Positions 36,768 through 44,466 of a DNA stretch of 64,000 nucleotides are shown piece by piece. Both the position numbers and the translations under genes were made by a program. The notes beneath the pieces are model-generated. The model was not told the origin of the DNA, did no database searches, and saw nothing but the letters and a program-made list of their open reading frames with translations. Source of the DNA: Lutimonas saemankumensis (GTDB lineage: Bacteria; Bacteroidota; Bacteroidia; Flavobacteriales; Flavobacteriaceae); contig NZ_JAIUZR010000001.1 in NCBI RefSeq assembly GCF_020171465.1, positions 62,001 through 126,000 of the forward strand. The letters run 5' to 3'. Positions within the stretch are counted from its first letter, which is position 1. Each line of letters starts with the position of its first letter.

Positions 36768-38171
36768 ATGAAAGTAAAATTACATGGTTTATCGGTATTT
36801 AGGTTACTGTCGATTTTGTCGCTTGTATTTTTTATGTCCTGTAACAAAGATACCCGAAACAAGGAGGTTCTTTTTACTGAGGTCCAAAAGGGTTCAGTAT
36901 CAGCCGAATCCTTATTATTAGAGGCATACGGACTTGTACCGCAGGCGAGAATATTACGCTATAGTTTAAAAGAAAAAGGGGGTTCTGTTCGTTCTTTGAC
37001 CCAGGATTTTTACTCAGCTTCCAATCCAAATATCAATTTTAACGGAAGAAGTATGATTTTTTCAGGACAGAAAAAAGATACTGATATCTGGCAGATCTAT
37101 GAAATGAACCTTGAGGATAGTGAGATAATTCAACTGACAAATTCAGTGACAAATTGTTTATCTCCCGTTTACCTTCCGGACGGAAGCATTGTATTCAGTA
37201 AAGAAATTTCGGCAGATAAGGTAAAGGAATATGCCTTATTTAAAATCAAAAGAGATAGACAGGATGAGGAGCGAATTACCTTTTCTCCGGGATCCTATTT
37301 TGTTCTTAACACACTTCAAGACGGAAGGATCATTTGCGCAAAAATAAGAGCGGGGCAAAATGACCAGTCTCAACGAAAATTATTGGTGATGCGACCTGAC
37401 GGAAGCAAAGAGATGTTGTTTTCGGTATCTGATCTTGAGCTGGTAAGGTCTGGGTTTGAGTCAACAGATGGTACAATTTATTTGTTTGAAAGTGATCCGA
37501 ATAAGAAAGGGTCTGTATACAGCTTGAATTATAGTGACCCTTTGTTTACGAAACATATATTATCAGACAAAGTCAAGGATAAAACCCTGTCAATGTCATA
37601 TAGCGAACCAGGTCGGTTGCTTTTGAGTTTTGATGATTCTGAAAAGAATGAGTCAGGGGTATATGAATTCAATATCATAGACAATTCCCTGTCTGGTCCT
37701 GTTTACAGCAACGCTAATTCAAAAGTCATAAGTATTGCTGCCATTCAAAAACGGAAGGTTCCCAAGAAAATTCCGAGTGAAGTGAATCATGAAGAGAATA
37801 CAGCTCTTTTACTTTGTCAGGACGCAGGTTTTTACGGATTTCAATCCGAGGATGCTGCTGCTGCGAAAGCTGTAAAATTAGAAGTTATAGGAAAAAAATC
37901 AAGCTTGGGTATTGTAGACCTTGAATCTGATGGGTCAGTTTATTTGAAACTTAAGGCTGATACTCCTTTTCGTCTGCAAACCCTGGATGCCGAGAATAAT
38001 ATTGTTAACGGGCCCAGCAGCTGGATAAATTTAAGGCCCAATGAAAGACGGGCCTGTACGGGTTGTCATCAGGGAAACGATAGGGTACCAGACAACAGGC
38101 AGCCCCTGGCGGTAACCAAGGAACCCATATCTATTCCAAGGGTAAATGAACTTCTTGCTAAACAAGAATGA
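36768..38171 (+). CDS. HzsA-like single-haem lipoprotein with PD40-type propeller
   Basis: A 467-residue lipoprotein (lipobox FFMSC). The middle is a TolB/PD40-like beta-propeller with repeats such as SNPNINFNGRSMIFSGQK and CLSPVYLPDGSIVFSK. The C-terminal segment ends in SSWINLRPNERRACTGCHQG, a single c-type haem site C430-x2-C433-H434. A propeller followed by the RP.ERR.CtGCH motif is what I know from proteins annotated as related to the hydrazine synthase alpha subunit; the similarity is in this domain only and does not imply hydrazine chemistry. The gene starts 10 bp after the CRTAC1 gene and ends 4 bp before the triheme protein gene, which suggests electron transfer between the two products. 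Confidence 0.8.
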   Translation: MKVKLHGLSVFRLLSILSLVFFMSCNKDTRNKEVLFTEVQKGSVSAESLLLEAYGLVPQARILRYSLKEKGGSVRSLTQDFYSASNPNINFNGRSMIFSGQKKDTDIWQIYEMNLEDSEIIQLTNSVTNCLSPVYLPDGSIVFSKEISADKVKEYALFKIKRDRQDEERITFSPGSYFVLNTLQDGRIICAKIRAGQNDQSQRKLLVMRPDGSKEMLFSVSDLELVRSGFESTDGTIYLFESDPNKKGSVYSLNYSDPLFTKHILSDKVKDKTLSMSYSEPGRLLLSFDDSEKNESGVYEFNIIDNSLSGPVYSNANSKVISIAAIQKRKVPKKIPSEVNHEENTALLLCQDAGFYGFQSEDAAAAKAVKLEVIGKKSSLGIVDLESDGSVYLKLKADTPFRLQTLDAENNIVNGPSSWINLRPNERRACTGCHQGNDRVPDNRQPLAVTKEPISIPRVNELLAKQE

Positions 38172-38175
38172 ATAA

Positions 38176-40209
38176 ATGAGTAAATTAAAACTATATATGA
38201 TCATTGTTGCCTTGACGGGGTTAGTCCTACTCATATTTTTCCCGGGTCGTCAACTTGCCAGGGAACATGTCAATGAGCGGACTGCCGTAACAGATCATCC
38301 TTTGCTGTGTACTTCCTGCCATATCCCAATCTCAAAGAACAAACTGATCACAAGGATCATCAATGCCGATTATTATTCTCCGTTTAACCTTGCTGTTGAC
38401 GCGACGAATCAATGGATGTATGTAGTGGCCCAGGATACCGATGAACTTTTAAAGGTGGATATGCAAAATGAAAAAGTCTTTGAAAAAATCAAAGTAGGAA
38501 ATCATCCTCATTCGGTGATCATTGATGAAAAGTCGCAAAAGGCATACGTGAGCAATGAATGGTCCGATACAGTGAGCATTATAGACCTGTTGACGTTTAA
38601 GATCATTAAAACTGTTAAAACTGGAAACGGGCCTGCAGGAATCATGCTGGATAAAGAAAGAAAACATCTCTATGTTGTCAATTCCTTCGGATCGGATGTT
38701 TCAGTTTTTGATCTTTCGACCCTGAATGAGGTTAAAAGGCTTTCCACCGGAATCAATCCTACAGGAATTGCCATATCCCCATCAGGTGATCAGATGCTTA
38801 TAACGGGAAGACGCGCAAATCTCGCAGATTTTAACGAGACTTTAATTACGGAAATTACGTTGATTGAAACGGCCGGACAGCGCATCACAAAGCTGAATAT
38901 TGAATCAGCGTATCTCATGGAAAACGCGGTTTACGTTCCTGAAGGGGACCTTGCTTTCGTCACGCTTATACGACCAAAGAATCAGATTCCTTCTGTACAG
39001 GTTGAAGGAGGATGGATGATGACTCATGGCATAGGAGTTATCGAGAGAGGACGGCAAAACAGGGTTACACAATTCCTCCTTGACGAGCCTAACGCCTATT
39101 ATCCGGATCCCTTTGATATAGAAATAACACCAGATGGTAAACGTCTTTTTGTATCGAGTTCAGGGGTGGATAAAATTTCCGTCATTGAGGTAGATTCAAT
39201 AAGAAAAATACTGAACAGGAGCGATCAAAAGGAACGAGATCTTTTTGCCAATACCCTGGGATTAAGCAGACAATTTGTTTCGAAGAGAATTCAAACGGGT
39301 CATAACCCGAAAGGGCTTGGCATTTCTTCAGACGGGTCCGAGCTTTATGTAGCTGAGCAGTTGAATGATGCAATAACCATTATTGATACAGAAACCCTGT
39401 CAAAAAAGGGTAGTGTAAAATTGGGTGGCCCGGAACGGATCACAGTGGCACGTCAGGGGCGGAGATTGTTCAATAATGCCGGACATACTTTTCAGAACCA
39501 ATATTCTTGTTATACCTGCCACCCTGATAACCACGAAGACGGGTTGGTCTATAATATGGCTGGTAAACAAATGGGTCGTAATCTGACCAATACCCAGTCT
39601 TTAAGAGAAATAGGGGACACGGCCCCGTTTAAATGGAATGGAAAGAATCAAACGGTCTATAAACAAGACGGAATGCGCTTTTCCACGGTTCTGACAAGGA
39701 CAGAACAATTCAGCTATGACGATCTGGATGCCATAACGGCTTATATCATGCGAGGTATAAAACAACCTCCTAATCTGATGTATAATCCTACAGGTGAATT
39801 GACAGACTCTCAAAAAAGAGGAAAGATTCTGTTTGAAAGAAAGAAAGATAATTTTGGAAATCCGATCCCGGAGAACAATCGTTGTGTTACCTGTCATCCG
39901 GCTCCCTTGTTCACTGACCAGAAACTTTCCGATGTCAGTACACTCGCTGATTCTGATGATCCAACTCTTTTTGATACACCGCATTTAACAAATGTTTTTG
40001 CATCCCCACCTTATTTACATGACGGTCGGGCCAAGACCCTGGAAGAGATATGGACCATTTACGGAACCGATGACAAACATGGTCTGGTCAATGATATGAG
40101 TAAAACGGATTTGAATGATCTTATCAATTATTTAAAATCATTGAGGAGCCCGCAATATGATCAATTACAAATTGAAGTACAACACGGGTCTTTGCTAATT
40201 TCAAATTAA
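38176..40209 (+). CDS. YVTN beta-propeller fused to a MauG/CcpA-like multihaem cytochrome
   Basis: A 677-residue exported protein with an N-terminal anchor or signal (8-23, MIIVALTGLVLLIFFP). Three CxxCH sites are present: C45-TS-C48-H49, C445-YT-C448-H449 and C570-VT-C573-H574. Between the first two lies a YVTN propeller (residues about 60-430; VDATNQWMYVVAQDTDELLKV and further blades). The C-terminal part (about 440-665) looks like the di-haem CcpA/MauG fold, with LRDVGDT-like SLREIGDTAPFKWNG and SPPYLHDGRAKTLEEIW. CcpA enzymes reduce peroxide; MauG oxidises protein side chains to build quinone cofactors. Which applies cannot be read here. An extra N-terminal haem and a propeller are unusual additions. 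It sits 1 bp before the next gene. Confidence 0.85.
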   Translation: MSKLKLYMIIVALTGLVLLIFFPGRQLAREHVNERTAVTDHPLLCTSCHIPISKNKLITRIINADYYSPFNLAVDATNQWMYVVAQDTDELLKVDMQNEKVFEKIKVGNHPHSVIIDEKSQKAYVSNEWSDTVSIIDLLTFKIIKTVKTGNGPAGIMLDKERKHLYVVNSFGSDVSVFDLSTLNEVKRLSTGINPTGIAISPSGDQMLITGRRANLADFNETLITEITLIETAGQRITKLNIESAYLMENAVYVPEGDLAFVTLIRPKNQIPSVQVEGGWMMTHGIGVIERGRQNRVTQFLLDEPNAYYPDPFDIEITPDGKRLFVSSSGVDKISVIEVDSIRKILNRSDQKERDLFANTLGLSRQFVSKRIQTGHNPKGLGISSDGSELYVAEQLNDAITIIDTETLSKKGSVKLGGPERITVARQGRRLFNNAGHTFQNQYSCYTCHPDNHEDGLVYNMAGKQMGRNLTNTQSLREIGDTAPFKWNGKNQTVYKQDGMRFSTVLTRTEQFSYDDLDAITAYIMRGIKQPPNLMYNPTGELTDSQKRGKILFERKKDNFGNPIPENNRCVTCHPAPLFTDQKLSDVSTLADSDDPTLFDTPHLTNVFASPPYLHDGRAKTLEEIWTIYGTDDKHGLVNDMSKTDLNDLINYLKSLRSPQYDQLQIEVQHGSLLISN

Positions 40210-40210
40210 T

Positions 40211-41374
40211 ATGATGCTTATGAAGATACTACCAACACATAATCGTTATTCAGGAACAGTAATAATCATAGTTTTATTTATCGTTTTTTCGCTCGGATTT
40301 GTTTCAGAGAAGAAGGAGGGTAGCTCAGATCTGTCTCCGGAGACAGGGGAGATGCCCCTCTATGGAGAATGGAAACATTTTACGGTTAAAGATGGACTGC
40401 CTTCTGATAAAACCTATTGTGTACTTGTAGATAATGAGCGAATCCTTGTAGGAACGCATGAGGGACTTGCTGTTTACCAGAACAAAGAATGGACAACCTA
40501 TACAACCCGGGATGGCCTTGCGCATAATGGGGTTTTATCCTTGGCCAAAAATGAACTTACAGGAGATATCTGGATTGGTACCTTGGGAGGTTTATCCAGA
40601 TGGTCGGCCGGGAAGTTTGAAAATTTCAATCAAATGAACAGTGGTATGCCAAATGACCTGATATATTCGGTGGCCTGCGACGGAAAGGACGTTTGGGTAG
40701 CAACAGGTGGAGGAGCAGGGAAATATGATTCCTATTCTAAAGAATGGGAAATATATACGGAGGAAAATGCCCCCATGCATGAGCCATGGACATATGGAAT
40801 TTGCACCGGTGATGATAAAATATTTATCGCTGCATGGGGTGGTGGAATTGTTGAATACAACAAAAAAAACTCGCAATTCAGAGACTATACGGATCCGGAC
40901 GGGAACATGGAAATTGATTTGTTTCCAGACGACGGTATCGTGCATGATATCACAACCGGAGCATCCTGGTCTGAAGGTATGCTTTGGGTAGGAACCTATT
41001 TTGGACTCAGCCGTTATGACGGAACTCGATGGAAAGGATACTTTGATCATGACAGTGGACTAGCCAGTAATTTCATCAATTTCGTGAAGGCCTCTGGAAA
41101 ATACGTTTTCATTTGCACAGACAGGGGTTTAAGCAGCACGGATGGCGAGAATTGGGTTACTTACACCAGAAATGACCAAAACAGTGATGGAAAAGCCAGG
41201 ATATTACAAAAGGGATCTGTAAGAGAAGTAAAGCTTAGCCCATCCTTGACACATAACTATGTGCTTGGTGTGGACCTGAAAGATGACATGATCTGGGTGG
41301 CCACTTCTAAAGGGTTAAGCAGAGGGAAATTAATAAACAGAGAAAATCTTGGTCTGGCATTGTCGGACAAATAA
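40211..41374 (+). CDS. Stand-alone two-component-type propeller protein (no kinase)
   Basis: A 387-residue exported protein: signal or anchor (about 17-35, VIIIVLFIVFSLGFVS), then Reg_prop-like blades (DGLPSDKTYCVLVDNERILVGT, IWIGTLGGLSRWS, LWVGTYFGLSRYDG, IWVATSKGLSRGK). These blades are the periplasmic sensor part of hybrid two-component kinases, but here no Y_Y_Y domain, membrane span or kinase follows and the protein simply stops. It may be a soluble or anchored ligand-binding or scaffold protein of this operon. It starts one base after the stop of the multihaem gene. Confidence 0.82.
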   Translation: MMLMKILPTHNRYSGTVIIIVLFIVFSLGFVSEKKEGSSDLSPETGEMPLYGEWKHFTVKDGLPSDKTYCVLVDNERILVGTHEGLAVYQNKEWTTYTTRDGLAHNGVLSLAKNELTGDIWIGTLGGLSRWSAGKFENFNQMNSGMPNDLIYSVACDGKDVWVATGGGAGKYDSYSKEWEIYTEENAPMHEPWTYGICTGDDKIFIAAWGGGIVEYNKKNSQFRDYTDPDGNMEIDLFPDDGIVHDITTGASWSEGMLWVGTYFGLSRYDGTRWKGYFDHDSGLASNFINFVKASGKYVFICTDRGLSSTDGENWVTYTRNDQNSDGKARILQKGSVREVKLSPSLTHNYVLGVDLKDDMIWVATSKGLSRGKLINRENLGLALSDK

Positions 41375-41406
41375 CATTATAGAACATTAGAAAAAAAGCA
41401 GGAATT

Positions 41407-42000
41407 ATGAGCAATACATTAGACATTCAGGAAAGAAGAATATTGATTGATTTGAATAAACTTACCGATGGTGAAAAAATTGAAATGAAAAAACTGGGTA
41501 TCTTATCAGAAGATAATACCATTACACCTACGGTTTATCCATCAATTCACGAAGAACGGCCTCCGATAGAAAAGCATGTAGTACACGCACCTCATACTAT
41601 AAATGAGGCCTATGATTATGAGAAGCCATCCTCTTTTTCAAGAGCTTTAAGACTCGATTTTGGGGATTATAAGGTTTTACTTATTTCAGGGACGGCAAGT
41701 GTTAACGAAGAAGGTAAACCAGAGCATATAGGTGATTTTAAGGCGCAGTTATGGAGAACCTATTTCAATATTACCAATTTGCTTGAAGCCGAAGGAATGA
41801 CATGGCACGATGTGGTGAGAACTACAAATTATTTGAGAGATATTGAAAGAGACTATGATGAATTCAATAAAATCAGAACCTCATTCTATCAATGGATGAA
41901 TTTAGACCCGCTTCCCGCTAGTACGGGAATTCAGGCAAGACTTTGCTGGGAGACCTTATTGGTTGAACTAGAAGTATATGCCGTTTGTAAAGTAAAATAA
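41407..42000 (+). CDS. RidA/YjgF-superfamily protein, deviant
   Basis: A 197-residue protein without signal peptide, so cytosolic, unlike most neighbours. Residues about 75-197 follow the RidA fold: LLISGTASVNEEGKPEHIGD, ITNLLEAEGMTWHDVVRTTNYLRD, then LPASTGIQARLCWETLLVELE. Canonical RidA uses an Arg directly after the PA of the PxR motif to hydrolyse enamine/imine intermediates; here that position is Ser (PAST), with an Arg only six residues later, so imine deaminase activity is doubtful. An N-terminal extension of about 70 residues is also not part of simple RidA proteins. It may bind or process an enzyme product of the AsnB-like/radical SAM pair; that is inference. Confidence 0.8.
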   Translation: MSNTLDIQERRILIDLNKLTDGEKIEMKKLGILSEDNTITPTVYPSIHEERPPIEKHVVHAPHTINEAYDYEKPSSFSRALRLDFGDYKVLLISGTASVNEEGKPEHIGDFKAQLWRTYFNITNLLEAEGMTWHDVVRTTNYLRDIERDYDEFNKIRTSFYQWMNLDPLPASTGIQARLCWETLLVELEVYAVCKVK

Positions 42001-42010
42001 ATACGTGGTT

Positions 42011-43321
42011 ATGAAATTCAGGATCAGGAGATTTATTTGCTTTTTGGCACTGGTGGTATTGGGTTGTCAAATGGCTTTTGGACAGGAAAAGGGATTGAAA
42101 TACGGGAAGACTCCGGATAAACTGTTTCCTTATCAGAATTTTCAAAAAGCTTACAAATACCATTTTGTAGAACCGGTTCAATTCTATGGAGCAGGCAGAG
42201 AGAAAAAGGCCCCTGAAGATCTGACTGAAGTGAGAATTGGTTTTCTTGGGCCTTTAGAGGGGTCCTCACTGGTTCCTATGGGAGAACAAATGCTCAATGG
42301 GGCCAAACTTGCTTTGGAGCAAGCCAATAGTAATGGAGGATACAATGGGCTTCCTTATCAACTGATGATCCATAATGATGTAGGGCTTTGGGGAGCCGCA
42401 GCCAATCAGGTAGTTAAAATGGACGAAGAAGGTGTTTGGGCTTGGTTGGGTTCTATTGATGATATCGTTTCTCATGTTGCCCTGAGGGCTACTTTGAAAA
42501 TGGAGATCATGATGGTAAATACCGGTGATCCTGATCCTACTTTTACGGAAACCAATATTCCCTGGGCCATCCGTGTGATCAGTGATGACAGACAAAGTGG
42601 TTATGCTTTGGCGACTCATATCTTTGAGGAAAAGCAGCATGAAAGAGTGGCCGTTATCAGGGCAAATTCCAGGTATGGAAGAGTCGGGATCATGGAATAT
42701 TCAGGGGCAGCTGTAAGGCTGGGACACCCAATGATGATCGAGGAGCGTTTTTCGGAAGGGGAAACAGATTTCAGTATGCAGTTGAAGAATATCAAAAGAG
42801 TTGAGCCAGACGCAATTCTGATCTGGGCAAATGCCAAAGAATCCGCGCTAATACTGAAACAGATCAGAGCCATGGGAATGCATCAACCCATCTATGCATC
42901 GGACAGAGTCGTGTCTCAGGAATTTCTGTCCCTGGCTGGGGAACTTGCTGAAGGCGTGGTAAGTACCTGCCAGTACAATCCCTCTTCAGGAAATGAAAAA
43001 CTCAAAAAATTCAGGAATCAGTACAAGAAAAGATTTGGGATGGATCCTGATGTCTTTGCTGCTCACGCCTATGATGGAATGAATCTGATTGTAAAAGCCA
43101 TTGAACAAGCCGGGCTCAACAGAGTCCTTATTCGAGATATTTTGACTGACCTTAAAACTTTTCAGGGTTATGAAGGAGTAACCGGCAAAATTGTTTTTGA
43201 TGAAAGCTGGAACGATATTGGCGATATTTGGATGGCGGAAGTCAAAAATGGCAAATTTGAATTTAGTCCAAGCCCGGAATTGGGCGAACGGGCACATTCA
43301 GGCAGTATGCCGGGTTATTGA
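42011..43321 (+). CDS. Periplasmic substrate-binding protein (Peripla_BP_6 type), first of two
   Basis: A 436-residue protein from the ATG at 42011; an in-frame GTG at 42005 adds two residues. The signal peptide contains LVVLGCQMAFGQ, so it could be cleaved after FGQ or be a lipoprotein at the Cys. The mature part has the type I fold of branched-chain amino-acid/amide binding proteins: VRIGFLGPLEGSSLVPMGEQ, GAKLALEQANSNGGYNG, AVIRANSRYGRVG and FAAHAYDGMNLIVKAIEQAG. No permease or ATPase gene is in the operon. Binding proteins of this type are also known next to PQQ-dependent dehydrogenase genes, without transporters. The gene is followed 33 bp later by a second, diverged binding protein. Confidence 0.85.
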   Translation: MKFRIRRFICFLALVVLGCQMAFGQEKGLKYGKTPDKLFPYQNFQKAYKYHFVEPVQFYGAGREKKAPEDLTEVRIGFLGPLEGSSLVPMGEQMLNGAKLALEQANSNGGYNGLPYQLMIHNDVGLWGAAANQVVKMDEEGVWAWLGSIDDIVSHVALRATLKMEIMMVNTGDPDPTFTETNIPWAIRVISDDRQSGYALATHIFEEKQHERVAVIRANSRYGRVGIMEYSGAAVRLGHPMMIEERFSEGETDFSMQLKNIKRVEPDAILIWANAKESALILKQIRAMGMHQPIYASDRVVSQEFLSLAGELAEGVVSTCQYNPSSGNEKLKKFRNQYKKRFGMDPDVFAAHAYDGMNLIVKAIEQAGLNRVLIRDILTDLKTFQGYEGVTGKIVFDESWNDIGDIWMAEVKNGKFEFSPSPELGERAHSGSMPGY

Positions 43322-43354
43322 ATCAAGGATCAATTCATTTAAACAATAAAAAGA

Positions 43355-44422
43355 ATGCTGAGAATCCTGATCTTAAATTTACTATGGATAGGGTTTTTCA
43401 TGGCCCTGCCGAATAAGGCTAGTGCCCAAAAAACAGGGCCCGCTGAAATGATTAGCATTGGTTTGCTGGTTAACGAAGTGAATGAAACACGAGCCATAAA
43501 CTCGGCCAATAGTGTAGTTAAGAGGATCAATGATTCAGGAGGTATCAACGGTAAAAAAATAAAACTGGAATCCAGACTGGTCAAGGGAGCTTGGGGAGCA
43601 GGGTCGAGTCAGATTGTGGATCTTGTTTTTAAAGATAAAGTTATAGGTATCATTGGCGCCCTTGATGGAAGAAATTCTCATCTGGCCGAGCAGGTGATCG
43701 CTAAAACTCAGGTTTTGTTTGTGTCGGCATGGTCCAGTGACCCGAGTCTTTCGAAGGCTTATGTAAGCTGGTATTACTCTGTGATTCCGACGGATGATCA
43801 GCAGGCTAAGCTACTGGCAACTTCAATTGATCGCAAACATGAAGAGAGTTCAAAAATTCTTGTTATCCATGATGGCAGTTATGATGCAGGTCAATCGCTG
43901 AAAAGTTTTCGCGCTGCGATGACCAAACATCAAAATTTCAAGATCCAAACACTGGAAATCCTATCTTTTAACGAGGAATTGGAATGGCATAAAAAAATTT
44001 CAGAATCTGAATTGGATGTGGTTTTGTTTTTAGGAACCTCACTGCCTCTTGTTCAGATCCATGAATATATTCTGAAAAATTCCGGGAAAGTACCGGCTAT
44101 GTATTTCAATTTGGCTGCGTCAGCTTCATTGGAATTTGATAACCTTTTGTCCCAGAAACCTCAAAATATCCGATATATATCAAATTCCCAGTCAAAGTAT
44201 TCAAAGAATCCGGGAAAGGTAGAGGATTACGTTGAGGATGGAATGATGGCTTTGATTACTTCATTACAAAATACCAATAATGACTTTGAAAATATTCAAA
44301 AAGTAATGTCGGAAATTAATTTTCAGGGTGTTACGGGCCGGATAGAATTCGATGATTTGGGAAGGCTGAAAAATGCTGAAAGCCAATTGAAAATTATCAC
44401 TCCTCAGGAGATTTTGAAATAA
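43355..44422 (+). CDS. Periplasmic substrate-binding protein (Peripla_BP_6 type), second of two
   Basis: A 355-residue exported protein; the signal peptide ends near KASAQ (residue 25). It has the same fold as the preceding gene product (ISIGLLVNEVNETRAINSAN, INDSGGINGKKIKLESRLV, FKDKVIGIIGALDGRNSHL) but is shorter and clearly diverged. Two binding proteins in tandem suggest that two related ligands or two partners are involved. Near its end FQGVTGRIEFDDLGR corresponds to YEGVTGKIVFDESWN of its neighbour, which confirms the relation. Confidence 0.82.
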   Translation: MLRILILNLLWIGFFMALPNKASAQKTGPAEMISIGLLVNEVNETRAINSANSVVKRINDSGGINGKKIKLESRLVKGAWGAGSSQIVDLVFKDKVIGIIGALDGRNSHLAEQVIAKTQVLFVSAWSSDPSLSKAYVSWYYSVIPTDDQQAKLLATSIDRKHEESSKILVIHDGSYDAGQSLKSFRAAMTKHQNFKIQTLEILSFNEELEWHKKISESELDVVLFLGTSLPLVQIHEYILKNSGKVPAMYFNLAASASLEFDNLLSQKPQNIRYISNSQSKYSKNPGKVEDYVEDGMMALITSLQNTNNDFENIQKVMSEINFQGVTGRIEFDDLGRLKNAESQLKIITPQEILK

Positions 44423-44466
44423 AATTTAAGTCCGCAAATATTTATTTATTACTTAACTTTGATCCA

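Noticed and set aside
44454-44461. TAACTTTG, an exact match to the -7 consensus TAnnTTTG
   Set aside because: It ends 5 bases before the ATG at 44467, so transcription would start at or after the start codon, and no -33 box is seen.
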